Assembly: GCF_004795745.1 (NCBI RefSeq)
Contig: NZ_SDGV01000017.1
Span: 1 to 64,000 of the forward strand
Source: Vagococcus silagei
GTDB lineage: Bacteria; Bacillota; Bacilli; Lactobacillales; Vagococcaceae
DNA length: 64,000 nt
Reading direction: 5' to 3'
The position numbers were made by a program, and so were the translations under genes. The first letter of the stretch is position 1, and the number at the start of each line of letters is the position of its first letter. The notes below the pieces were generated by a model. That model searched no databases and had not been told where the DNA came from. It worked only from the letters and a program-made list of their open reading frames with translations. This document shows, piece after piece, positions 1 to 8,559 of the stretch.

Positions 1-324
1 CCACTTCAAAAATGTCGTGAATGTCCACTATTTCATGAAAAAATATGTCAGAAAGTAATAAAAATCAAACAAAGTAGTGATATACGAAAATTTAATCATC
101 CTGCACGCGGAACAAAAGCTTGGGAAAAACTATACGCTAAACGAAGTGCAGTTGAAAGAGTGAATGGCTATCTAAAAGAACATATGAAATTAAATGATAC
201 GACACACTATCAATCAGAAATTGTTCAAGTGGAACTATTATTGATTCAACTAGCTTATAATTTAAAGAATTTTGCAGCACAACGATTGTCACAAGAGAAA
301 TATAGAAAAGAACTAGTCGCTTAA
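1..324 (+). CDS. DDE-type transposase, C-terminal fragment (runs off left edge)
   Basis: Frame 1 is open from the first base to a TAA at 322-324, so only the last ~107 residues are visible. It shows a Cys pair (CRECPLFHEKIC) and then RGTKAWEKLYAKRSAVERVN, the arginine/glutamate-rich block around the last catalytic Glu of many DDE transposases, followed by a helical tail. It is not the same protein as the next transposase, which ends differently. Whether the full gene is intact cannot be judged because the 5' part is outside the window. Confidence 0.7.
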   Translation, partial: PLQKCRECPLFHEKICQKVIKIKQSSDIRKFNHPARGTKAWEKLYAKRSAVERVNGYLKEHMKLNDTTHYQSEIVQVELLLIQLAYNLKNFAAQRLSQEKYRKELVA

Positions 325-382
325 CTTCAAAAAACAATGATTTTGAAATTGGTCGAGTGTTTACTTTTCTAAAAAGTGAATT

Positions 383-1522
383 ATGAAATTAGCTCAACTA
401 GAAAAAAAGATATCAAATTTAAATGAGAAGATTGAAAATTGTTCAGATACTCAAGCAAGAAAAGAACTTCGTTCCGAGCGAAAAAAACCTAAAAAAGCAT
501 TCAAGGCTTTTTCTGATTTTATCTACAGAACACAAAAATATATAGCACAGCATGATATTTTTAAGAATAGAAATAGCTATTCAAAAACAGATCACGACGC
601 TACTTTTATGAGAATGAAAGATGATCATATGATGAATGGCCAATTAAAACCGGGTTACAATATTCAAATCGCAACGAATCAACAGTATGTTTTAGCGTAT
701 GAAGCATTTTCAAATCCAACGGATTTTAAAACAATGATTCCATTCCTAAATACAATTGAAAAGTCATACTTCGACTTACCTGCATATATTGTCGCTGATG
801 CCGGTTATGGCAGTGAAGAAAACTATCAAGCTATTTTAGATGAATTTGAACGAACACCGTTGATTACTTACACAACATATCAAAAAGAACAAACTAAAAA
901 ATATAAACAAAATCCATTTATTCCAGATAACTGGGAATATAATGAATTAGAAGATACGTATTCTTGTCCTAATAATAGAAAAGTAAAATTCAGGAACTAT
1001 TCAACTCGAACAGATAAATTCGGATTCAAAAGACATCTTAAAATGTATGAATGTAAATCATGTTTGGATTGTTCAGTTAGAGCTTTGTGTACCCGTGCAA
1101 AAAGTAACAAAAATAGAGTCATTCAAAAGAACGGGAACTGGGAATATTTTAAAGCTCACGTAAGAGAGCTCTTACAGGACGATGTCACAGGTACAATTTA
1201 TCGCCAAAGGAAAATAGATGTAGAACCAGCTTTCGGAAACCTGAAGGCTAATTTGGCATTTACTCGATTCTCAGTAAGAGGAAAAGATAAGATTACACAG
1301 GAACTAGGATTTGCCTTTATGGCACTAAACTTAAGGAAAATAAGAAAGAGTAGAATGGATATTAAACAAAATCTACAAAAAAACAAGCATTCTGAAATGA
1401 TATTCATCATTTTTGAATGCTTGTTTTATTTAGAGAGACTTTTGGGTCATCCTCTTATAATCATATTCAATTATTATACTTCCTATTCTACAAAAGAAAG
1501 ATTTTGTGGCTCATCTGGATAA
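383..1522 (+). pseudogene. IS1182-family transposase, N-terminally truncated
   Basis: The frame gives a 379-residue protein with the DDE core of IS1182-type transposases: IVADAGYGSEENY carries a catalytic Asp, a Cys cluster follows (CKSCLDCSVRALC), and EPAFGNLKANLAFTRF carries the catalytic Glu. Family members are usually about 450-560 residues, and here the N-terminal domain is missing: just upstream of ATG 383 there is an in-frame TGA, and the end of an unrelated transposase lies within 60 bases. The last ~45 codons after RKIRKS do not look like transposase and read antisense into the neighbouring regulator, so the true end is probably near 1360. Treated as an inactive remnant. Confidence 0.8.
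1381..1426. terminator. Hairpin at the IS1182 remnant 3' end
   Basis: The arms 1381-1401 and 1406-1426 pair at 19 of 21 positions around a 4-base loop. It sits at the end of the recognisable transposase homology and probably marks the IS terminator. The T-tail is short. Confidence 0.5.
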
Positions 1523-2355
1523 GAGTCCAAATTATCAAAATCAGTTGTTTTTACATCCTTAGAAACAATTTCTAAACAAAAATCATCTGCCCATAATTCG
1601 CCCTTTCCTTGTAACAAGAAACCTATATTTAGTACTTCTGCTTCTTCACTAACATCTAACACTGATGAATAATAATTCCAATCGTTAGTTCCAACAATAG
1701 GTCTATTTTGCATATTGTCAAAATTCAACTGTTCAAATTGTTGTCCGTCTATTCTAACCCAAAGGCCTCCCCAACCATCAATATCTTTAGTTTTAAAATA
1801 ACCACTAAATCTAATGCGCTTATTAATATAGTTCTTAGCACTCACCTGTTGCATAACTGTTATAAAATCTTCAGTATACAAACTATCTTTTCGACTAAGC
1901 TTTACTGACTTAACTCCACTATGAAAAATTGTATGATCCATAGTCACATCATACTTATCAAAATTACTACCAGAAACATGCCAACCTTTAATCTTTAATT
2001 CATCCATCTCAAGTTTCCTCCTAAATAGTTTTTTAAACTGAACCCTATATTGACAAGGAGGTAAATTATAATGTAATTTAAACGTTCTCGAGAATGCTTC
2101 TTATGAAGAAAAACCGCTTATCAAAGTAATATCAATTATTTTTAAATTACTATTTAATAAAAGTAATGAAGCATTAGAAATACGTCTTGTTTGAATATAT
2201 TTATACACACCACAATTTAACTGTTTTTTAAAGATTCTTTGAAAATGAAATTGAGACAATCCTACTTCCTTAGAAATTTTTTCCAAAGAAATCTCATTGT
2301 ACAAATTTTCTTCAATATAGATTAACGCATTTTAAATATCCACTGTATAATCCAA
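1483..2355 (-). pseudogene. AraC-family regulator with ligand domain, two nonsense mutations
   Basis: Read from TTG at 2355 behind a GAGGTGATAA ribosome site, one frame runs 291 codons with only two interruptions: TAA at 2332-2334 (codon 8) and TAA at 2101-2103. The first third is an AraC/XylS helix-turn-helix domain (ISLEKISKEVGLSQFHFQRI...ITLISGFSS-stop-EAFSRTF). The last ~170 residues (GWHVSGS...DNMQNRPIVGTNDWNYYSSV...WADDF) look like the beta-sandwich effector domain found fused to AraC domains in several bacilli. Both stops sit where Gln is plausible, so each could be a single CAA-to-TAA change. No frameshift is needed, which argues for recent inactivation. Domain assignments are from memory of the families. 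Confidence 0.8.
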
Positions 2356-2430
2356 TATTATCACCTCGTCATACATTAATCTTACTATTAACTATAGACA
2401 TTATTTTGATAATTTTTGCTATTTATCTAC

Positions 2431-2457
2431 AAAAACCGCATCATTTATGATACGGTT
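2431..2457 (-). other. rlmH 3' end resembling the SCC attB core; also a terminator hairpin
   Basis: On the minus strand the last codons of rlmH and the following bases read ATCATAAATGATGCGGTTTT, which as I recall matches the core of the staphylococcal orfX/rlmH attachment site used by SCC elements. The same bases form an 11-bp inverted repeat with one mismatch followed by a T-run, so they can also end the rlmH transcript. No second copy was noticed elsewhere in the window. Confidence 0.6.
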
Positions 2458-2920
2458 CATTCTTCATGATTCTAAAACAGCGATAAATTTGTTCAAACAA
2501 GATTAAACGCATCAGCTGATGTGGATAAGTCATGCGACCAAATGATATTTGACGGTTACTTCGATGTAAAACCTCTTCTGAAAGGCCTAATGAGCCACCA
2601 ATAATAAACGTAAAATTACTCTTACCTTGGATACTCATTTTTTCAATGCTTTCTGAAAATGATTCAGAGGTAATCTCATCACCTTTTATCACTAGTGCGT
2701 AGACGTAATCTTGCTCACCAACTTTGGCTAATATACGTTCTCCCTCTTTTTGTTTAACAAGCGTCATTTCCGCGTCACTTAAGGTTTCTGGAGCCTTTTC
2801 ATCCGCGACTTCGATCATCTCAAATTTACAATAGGCTCCGAGTCTTTTTTGATATTCGGCTATGCCTTGTTTCAGATATTTTTCTTTCAGTTTTCCAACT
2901 GCAATGATTTTTATTTTCAT
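2441..2920 (-). CDS. rlmH: 23S rRNA (pseudouridine1915-N3)-methyltransferase RlmH
   Basis: RlmH is a SPOUT methyltransferase that methylates pseudouridine 1915 in helix 69 of 23S rRNA, using SAM, on assembled 70S ribosomes. The 159 residues from the second Met (2920) match the normal length, starting [15 protein letters not shown]. The knotted SAM site is visible as [13 protein letters not shown] and the C-terminus as [22 protein letters not shown]...PYHK. The ATG at 2920 has AAGGAG at good spacing; the Met five codons upstream does not. The gene is intact between two pseudogenes. In Lactobacillales it usually lies next to htrA, but here a dead beta-galactosidase gene separates them. Confidence 0.97.
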   Translation of the reverse strand: MKIKIIAVGKLKEKYLKQGIAEYQKRLGAYCKFEMIEVADEKAPETLSDAEMTLVKQKEGERILAKVGEQDYVYALVIKGDEITSESFSESIEKMSIQGKSNFTFIIGGSLGLSEEVLHRSNRQISFGRMTYPHQLMRLILFEQIYRCFRIMKNEPYHK

Positions 2921-2946
2921 GAGAAACTCCTTCATTATTTAAAAAG

Positions 2947-3044
2947 TTATCCACACTTATCCACAGAGTTATACACAAATTTTATTAAGTATTTCTAAAG
3001 GCTTCCACACTTGTGCACATCGTTGTGGATAAGTCATGTGGATG
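2947..3044. promoter_or_regulatory. Cluster of DnaA-box-like 9-mers upstream of rlmH
   Basis: TTATCCACA occurs at 2947-2955 and 2957-2965, TTATACACA at 2969-2977, TTGTGCACA at 3011-3019 and the reverse complement of TTATCCACA at 3024-3032, with a weaker CATCCACAT on the minus strand at 3036-3044. AT-rich sequence flanks it. At least four good matches to the DnaA consensus in under 100 bases is far above chance. dnaA and dnaN are not in the window, so whether this is part of oriC or a separate DnaA-binding cluster is unknown. Confidence 0.7.
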
Positions 3045-3140
3045 ACTCCTCTTATTCTTAGTTATTTTCTCATTTTTTTTACTCTTTGTCATTCTTTTTT
3101 AGCTTGGATTTGCTGTCAAATTGTCACACACAATTATAAA

Positions 3141-3170
3141 AAAACAAACCATTCATAACGAATCGTTTGC
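3141..3170 (-). terminator. Terminator of the GH35 pseudogene
   Basis: Arms 3145-3154 and 3160-3169 pair with one mismatch, and on the minus strand the stem is followed by a run of seven T. It lies just past the natural stop of the broken beta-galactosidase gene. Confidence 0.7.
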
Positions 3171-3180
3171 TTCATTTTCA

Positions 3181-4921
3181 TCATTTGTCTAGTTTGGGTT
3201 CTGCTGTCAGCATAATTCTTGAACTAATCTTACCATCTGATTCAAAAATAATAATCTCATTCATCCCTTCGTGTAACAAATGTCCTGGAATATAAAGTCT
3301 TTGTTATGGGGCTTTCTCCCAAAAACGACCGATATTGAATTGATTCACCCTCACAAAGCCTTTACCCCAACCTGATAAATCAATAAATGTATCACCAACT
3401 TCAGTGATGTTTAACTTAAAAAGATAGAAACTTGGTTGTTTTTCAATCCATGCGAGATCAAAACTCAATTCTGTTAAATTATCCATTGGTAAAGAATAGA
3501 TTTCCCAATTGCTTTGATAGGATTAACAATCCCCCCCCCTCGAATCCCTTTTTGCTGTTGATTCATTTTTACGGAATAATTCACGCATCACATAATTTCT
3601 ACAAGAATGCCGAGTATATTTTTTGGTTGTACTAGTTGAATCGATACTTGTTTACCTAATTCTAAATCATATTGGATGAACTGCAATTGATCATTGATAA
3701 AAACATACGCCCGGGCGTCGGGAGCAGTCGAAAATCGTCAATCTCTCTTGCAGTGTCTAACTGAGTTTGATAGTAAATATATCCTGTTGATTGATTCACT
3801 TCTTCCATTGTAAGCGGATTTTTCAACACCAATTTTTTACTTAAGTCAACTAAATTATGAAAGAGACTTGTTTTAACAATTGGTAAAAGTTCCCCCTAAT
3901 CCATTTTTTTAATGGTTGTTGATAACTTCACTTCAGGAATTTTCGTATACTGTGCAATTGCTTTTTGAAAGGCATGATAATTTGGTATCTTGCCACCCCA
4001 TTCAGTTAAAAGTGCTTCATAATCATAACTAGTAACATCAGGTGTGAGCTTGCCATAATAATTTGAACCATTCATAAAGCCAAAATTAGTACTACCATGA
4101 AACATGTAAATATTGACAGAACCTTCTGCTAAGATAACAGCTAATTCATTGGCCGTTACTTGTTCGTCTACGATATGATGTCCCTCATCTCCCCACGCAT
4201 CAAACCAACCAATCCAAAATTCCATTACCATTAATGGCCGTTTCTGTCCGTTATTTTTTTTTAAGGGCGCAAAATCTTCTTTAATTTTTGAACCACAATT
4301 AATGGTAGGCAAAGCTCGCTCTGAAATTGTGCCATTTTCAAGCATCTCCCCCCATGGTCAATCAGACGTCACAAAAGGAACATTAATACCGTGTTTCATC
4401 ATTAAATCTGCTAGTTTATTTAAATAATCGTGATCATTTGAATAACTTACATACTCATTTTCAATTTGTGCCATATTAATATGGTTTACCACTTGTGACT
4501 TGCAAATCAACAACCTGTTTAAATAGTCCTTCAAAATATCGATTTTTTCCAAAAATATAGAATTATCAAAAAGAATTTTTAAATTTGGATAGTTTTACAA
4601 CCAATAAGGCAAACCACCAAACTCAATTTCTGCGCATATATAAGGTGCAGGACGTAAAATCACATGTAAGTCTAATGAATCCGCCATTAAAATGAGGCGC
4701 CTTAAATCTAAAGAAACAGTATAGTTAAACTGTCCTTCATGAAGTTCGTGTAGATTCCATGGTACATACGTTTCAACAGTATTACAACCTAATGCTTTTG
4801 ATTTTTCTAAGCGGTCCAACCAGTACTCAGGAACAACCCGAAAATAATGAATAACATCAGAAATTATCTTAACTTGCTTATCGTTATAATAGAATTCATC
4901 TTTAATTTCAAATTTAGTCAT
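3181..4921 (-). pseudogene. GH35 beta-galactosidase, multiply disrupted
   Basis: Conceptual translation gives a near full-length glycoside hydrolase family 35 enzyme (~580 residues), which would release terminal beta-galactose. It starts MTKFEIKDEFYYNDKQVKII with RBS AAAAGGAG. Family landmarks are LRPAPYICAEIEFGGLPYW, the acid/base Glu in QIENEY, the nucleophile Glu in VMEFWIGWFDAWG, the C-terminal jelly-roll block GWGKGFVRVNQFNIGRFWE and the end IPGHLLHEGMNEI. It is broken by in-frame stops at 4595-4597 (TAA), 4358-4360 (TGA), 3896-3898 (TAG) and 3304-3306 (TAA), a frameshift near 3710, a further stop and a frameshift between about 3490 and 3600. The latter segment contains a run of nine G (minus strand, 3531-3539). 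Clearly non-functional. Confidence 0.92.
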
Positions 4922-5327
4922 ATTCAGACTCCTTTTGGACTTTTTCTTATCTCTACTCTTATTTTATCGGCAAAAAAGGCTTGCTATCAAAATCCCAACC
5001 AATTTATATAAGATTTCGAAACAATTTTAACTGCTTAATTGTGATATTTTATTTAATCATTATACCAAGCATCCCTTTTACTTATTTGATAGTTACAGCT
5101 AAACTTGATTGATTCTACGCACTCTTCTTCGCTATTTTTTCTATATTTGTTCGCAATTCATCAAATGTTGCTTAATCTCATAATCGATTTCTTGTTTTTT
5201 TACATACGTTTTTCACGTTTTTTTCAAATTTTAAGATTATAGTGTTAGTATTGATAGAGAGAAAGAAACATATTGTACATATCAAAAAACCAAATAAAGG
5301 AGGTCAGGTGTTCATTCACCGCCAATT
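4922..5327. other. Intergenic region before htrA
   Basis: About 400 AT-rich bases between the divergent GH35 pseudogene and htrA hold no credible gene. The htrA promoter should lie in the second half. A possible -10 (TTATAGTGT, around 5236-5244) is visible, but no strong -35, and I could not assign a CtsR, CiaR or WalR site with confidence. Confidence 0.4.
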
Positions 5328-5331
5328 ATGA
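5308..5331 (+). promoter_or_regulatory. Possible 7-codon upstream ORF or hairpin in the htrA start region
   Basis: The only strong Shine-Dalgarno (AAAGGAGG, 5296-5303) is 24 bases from the htrA ATG at 5328. It is instead 4 bases from a GTG (5308) that opens a tiny ORF encoding MFIHRQL. That ORF's TGA (5329-5331) overlaps the htrA ATG as ATGA. Alternatively GGTG (5307-5310) and CACC (5317-5320) can form a small hairpin that would bring the SD to about 10 bases from ATG. Either arrangement suggests coupled or structured initiation. Confidence 0.4.
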
Positions 5332-6671
5332 GAAAAGACGTAACGCCTAATCGATCAAATAAATCTGATAATTACAAAACAGTTAAACCTGCCAAACAAT
5401 CTAATCCAATGAAAAAATTTGGCTTATCTTTACTAGGAGGTGTCCTTGGGGGTGCACTTGTTGTGGGAGGGTATGTCACTTATGACAATTTAACTAGCCC
5501 TACTTCTAGCCAACCCACTCAATCTATCACTCAACCTGTGAAAGATGGTAAAACAAAAGTGGCCAACGTAAAGATGGACGTCAATACTGACGTGACAAAA
5601 GCTGTTGAAAAAATGGATAACGCCGTAGTGTCTGTCACAACTCTACAAAAGAAAAATTCACAATTGTCTCAATTAGAACAATTTTTCGGTCAATCTAAAG
5701 AAGGTGCAAGTGATAGTTCTAAAGATGAACTACAGGAAGCTGGTGAAGGTAGTGGTGTGATTTACCGTAAAGAGGGCAATAAAGCTTATGTTGTAACGAA
5801 TAACCACGTCGTTCAAGGTGCGGATGCTGTTAAAATTATGTTTAATAATGGTGAAAATATTCCGGCTAAAATTGTCGGAACAGATGCATATAGCGATTTA
5901 GCTGTTCTTGAAATTGATAGTAAAGAAGTCACAACAGTGGCTGAATTTGCTGATTCAAATGCAGTAAAAGTTGGTGAACCTGCTCTAGCAATGGGGTCTC
6001 CACTTGGTTCAACCTTTGCGAACTCAGTTTCTCAAGGTATTGTTTCAGCTAAAGATCGTATGATTACCAATAAAAATGAAGATAATCAAACCATTAACAT
6101 TAACGCAATTCAAACTGATGCTGCGATCAATCCTGGTAACTCTGGTGGCGCCTTAGTTAACCTATCTGGTCAAGTGATTGGTATTAACTCAAGCAAAATA
6201 GCTGCTACAGGTAACGGTGTTTCTGCTGAAGGTATGGGCTTTGCAATTCCAAGTAACGATGTTGTTAACATTATTAATCAACTTGAAAAAGATGGTAAAG
6301 TGATTCGACCAATGCTTGGTATCACAATGCTTGATCTAAGCAGTGTCAGCATTGAAGATCAAACGAATGTCTTAAAAATTGATCCAGAAAAAATTCACGG
6401 TGGCGTTGTAGTAGGTTCTGTTGAAAAAGATTCTCCAGCTGAAAAAGCTGGAATCAATAAATTCTCTGTAATCACAAAAATTGAAGGCAAAGATATTCAA
6501 AACGTAACCGACTTACAAACACAGCTTTACAATAAAAAAGTTGGCGACAAAATGGAAATCGAATATTACCAAGACGGTAAGAAAAAAGAGACAACCGTTA
6601 AGTTAGATAAAGATACTAGTCAACTTGAAAAACAGTTAAAACAAAATCAAAATAACGATTCTCAACCTTAG
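5328..6671 (+). CDS. htrA: HtrA/DegP-family membrane-anchored serine protease
   Basis: This is a surface-quality-control protease that degrades or folds misfolded exported proteins. The 447 residues show a cytoplasmic N-terminus, one membrane anchor (about 31-51), a Ser/Thr/Gln-rich linker, a trypsin-like domain with the triad His160 (TNNHVVQGAD), Asp190 (YSDLAVLE) and Ser272 (NPGNSGGALV), and one C-terminal PDZ domain (about 335-430, GGVVVGSVEKDSPAEKAGI). It ends in an Asn/Gln-rich tail. The ATG is poorly placed relative to the SD (see the upstream element). The gene is monocistronic, with a terminator directly after the stop. htrA near rlmH is typical for Lactobacillales. Confidence 0.96.
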   Translation: MRKDVTPNRSNKSDNYKTVKPAKQSNPMKKFGLSLLGGVLGGALVVGGYVTYDNLTSPTSSQPTQSITQPVKDGKTKVANVKMDVNTDVTKAVEKMDNAVVSVTTLQKKNSQLSQLEQFFGQSKEGASDSSKDELQEAGEGSGVIYRKEGNKAYVVTNNHVVQGADAVKIMFNNGENIPAKIVGTDAYSDLAVLEIDSKEVTTVAEFADSNAVKVGEPALAMGSPLGSTFANSVSQGIVSAKDRMITNKNEDNQTININAIQTDAAINPGNSGGALVNLSGQVIGINSSKIAATGNGVSAEGMGFAIPSNDVVNIINQLEKDGKVIRPMLGITMLDLSSVSIEDQTNVLKIDPEKIHGGVVVGSVEKDSPAEKAGINKFSVITKIEGKDIQNVTDLQTQLYNKKVGDKMEIEYYQDGKKKETTVKLDKDTSQLEKQLKQNQNNDSQP

Positions 6672-6678
6672 ATTGTAA

Positions 6679-6720
6679 CAAAAAAAGAAGCAGACAGCTT
6701 ATTGTCTGCTTCTTTTTTGT
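6679..6720. terminator. Bidirectional terminator between htrA and the phosphoesterase
   Basis: A perfect stem (AGAAGCAGACA with its complement) is flanked by A-rich and T-rich tails. It serves the convergent genes on both sides and touches the stop codon of the minus-strand gene. Confidence 0.9.
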
Positions 6721-7541
6721 TACAGACCTACTTGATAAGCATTTATCTCAGGTTTAACGCCAAATCGTGCGTTAATTCGCGTAGTCCCAATCCCAGAGCT
6801 AACAAATAGTTGTGTCCCATCAGATAATTTATAGAAGCCTTTCGTATACTTTTCAGCCAGTCTAGTTTTGATTGGTTTTGTAAATGGTAGTTTTACTTGG
6901 CCACCATGACTATGTCCCGCTAAAGTCAAGTCCACTCCTTCTTTATTAAAATGAGTCGCTACATCTGGTTCATGCGTCAAAATTAATGAGAAATCTTCAT
7001 CTTTACGATAAGACAATAAATCCGGAACAGAAGGTTGACCCAAAATCGAATCATCCAAACCACCAATAAACATACGCTTACCATTTGCAAGCTTGAGTGT
7101 TTCACCTGAATTATTCAAAAGAGTAAAGCCACTCTCTTTCATAATTTCCTCATAGGCATTAGCAGCGCCACCTCCGTAATCATGATTTCCCCACACTGCA
7201 AATTTCCCTTGCTTTGCTTTTAATTGACTCAAATATTTTGAGACATCAATTTCGGCCCCGTATTTAGCAAAATTATCAAATAAATCGCCTGTAAAAACAA
7301 TTAAATCTGGATCTTCATTATTCACTTTTTCAATTATTTCAGGTAAATACTCAACATTATGAGATTCAGATAAATGAGTATCAGCTAACTGAATGACTTT
7401 AAGCTGATTTTTACTTCCTTTTTTACCCAATTCTGTTGTTTTTACTGAGACTAGACTTGGTTCAATTTTGAATGCGTAAATCGTAATCAAGACGATAATT
7501 AGTATGATGATGATCATTAATTTCTTAACTATTTTTTTCAT
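6720..7541 (-). CDS. Membrane-anchored calcineurin-like metallophosphoesterase
   Basis: The 273-residue protein begins with a membrane segment (residues ~8-27), then shows the metal-binding motifs of the calcineurin-like family in order: LADTHLSE, TGDLFDN, GNHDYGGG, LTHEPD and GHSHGGQ. It resembles YkuE/YaeI-type enzymes, for which lipid-linked or cell-envelope phosphoesters have been proposed as substrates; the substrate here is unknown. It lies 24 bases downstream of a polysaccharide deacetylase on the same strand, so the two probably form an envelope-related operon ending at the shared terminator with htrA. Confidence 0.85.
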   Translation of the reverse strand: MKKIVKKLMIIIILIIVLITIYAFKIEPSLVSVKTTELGKKGSKNQLKVIQLADTHLSESHNVEYLPEIIEKVNNEDPDLIVFTGDLFDNFAKYGAEIDVSKYLSQLKAKQGKFAVWGNHDYGGGAANAYEEIMKESGFTLLNNSGETLKLANGKRMFIGGLDDSILGQPSVPDLLSYRKDEDFSLILTHEPDVATHFNKEGVDLTLAGHSHGGQVKLPFTKPIKTRLAEKYTKGFYKLSDGTQLFVSSGIGTTRINARFGVKPEINAYQVGL

Positions 7542-7565
7542 TTATTCTACCTCACATTTAGCTAT

Positions 7566-8348
7566 TTAATTTATTTTAATTATTTTGTAGTAGTCTGTTA
7601 CCGAAACAAAATGATAATTTTTTTCTTTTAAACTCTCAATGATTGACTCGATTACCGCTGCTGTTTCAGCGTAAATATCATGAAATAAAACGACACTCTG
7701 TGGACGGATTGCATTTAAGACTTGCGTTTTGATTTTTTCTGAATCTCTAGATACCCAATCTTGACTATCCTCATTCCACAGCGCAATTGGCATTCCAAAT
7801 TTTTCTCGATTATACGTATCATAGACACCAAATGGCGGTCTTAAGTATTTAGGTTCACTACCTGTAATTCTTTTAAATAAACGATTTAAATCGCCGACTT
7901 CCTTTTCAATCTCGGCAGAAGTACCTGTCATTAGATTCTTATGGGAATAAGTATGACTGGCAATCTCATGTCCTTCTTCCTTTACTTGTTTAACCATTGC
8001 CTCATTCTTTTCGACTTGTGTGCCCACCATAAAAAATGTAGCTTGTACATTTTGGCGTTTTAAGATTTCAAGAATCTTTTTTGTACTCGTTGTGTTAGGC
8101 CCATCATCAAATGTTAAAGCTACTATATTATCACTTGCTTTTATATTCGTATGGTCAGTCTTTTTGTTTTCGTGTAACTTACGCTCTGATGTAGATTGCT
8201 GGGTTATTTTTTTTGAACTAGTCGCATTTTTATTATGATCAACCGTCACTGATTGTTCCGCAAGAACATTTTGATAGTAATAAAGCCCTGCGCCTAGCAT
8301 TAACAGCACAATGCATCCTATTAGTATTAATGATATATGTTTTGACAT
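7566..8348 (-). CDS. Polysaccharide deacetylase (CE4/NodB domain)
   Basis: The 260-residue protein has an N-terminal membrane anchor (about 6-26), a variable linker and a carbohydrate esterase 4 domain. The motifs ALTFDDGPN (catalytic Asp and metal Asp), SHTYSHKNL (metal His pair), LRPPFGVYD, WNEDSQDW and VLFHDIY are all present, so it should be active. CE4 enzymes remove acetyl groups from GlcNAc or MurNAc in peptidoglycan or from other surface glycans; this resembles PgdA-type enzymes linked to lysozyme resistance, but the substrate is not decidable. The start has RBS AAAGGAGA. It is first gene of a two-gene unit with the metallophosphoesterase. Confidence 0.88.
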   Translation of the reverse strand: MSKHISLILIGCIVLLMLGAGLYYYQNVLAEQSVTVDHNKNATSSKKITQQSTSERKLHENKKTDHTNIKASDNIVALTFDDGPNTTSTKKILEILKRQNVQATFFMVGTQVEKNEAMVKQVKEEGHEIASHTYSHKNLMTGTSAEIEKEVGDLNRLFKRITGSEPKYLRPPFGVYDTYNREKFGMPIALWNEDSQDWVSRDSEKIKTQVLNAIRPQSVVLFHDIYAETAAVIESIIESLKEKNYHFVSVTDYYKIIKIN

Positions 8349-8496
8349 AAGCGTCTCCTTTGATTGTTTGATAAAAATAGCTTATCAAGTTACAAAGCCG
8401 AAAATATAAACTAAAACTTGTCGTTTCCTTATTTTTTATTAAGAATTGGAATAAAATAAAGAATGCTTAAATTTATTTGAGAATATAGCTTGATTT

Positions 8497-8539
8497 TTTA
8501 CGACTACAATCGTAAACTACATATAGATTACAAATGTAA
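8497..8539. promoter_or_regulatory. Tandem dyads in the ABC exporter promoter
   Basis: TTTACG (8497-8502) and CGTAAA (8511-8516) form a 6-bp inverted repeat with an 8-base spacer. The perfect dyad TTACA-AA-TGTAA follows at 8528-8539, just ahead of the RBS. The second has the TACA-NN-TGTA form used by CopY/BlaI/MecI-type repressors. No such regulator lies in the window. Confidence 0.4.
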
Positions 8540-8559
8540 ATAAAAAGGAGAGGGAGAAT

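Noticed and set aside
137-337. Minus-strand ORF antisense to the left-edge transposase
   Set aside because: It overlaps a clear transposase frame, has no ribosome site and no recognisable protein pattern.
1360-1522. C-terminal extension of the IS1182 transposase frame
   Set aside because: These codons pass through a hairpin and then read antisense into the AraC pseudogene, so they are read-through rather than a real domain.
3531-3539. Phase-variable homopolymer in the GH35 gene
   Set aside because: Stops and frameshifts on both sides mean changing the tract length cannot restore a product.
7193-7750. Possible contiguous cell-wall island with the phosphoesterase and deacetylase
   Set aside because: Only two genes with normal codon use and no mobility signals, so I see no reason to call an island.
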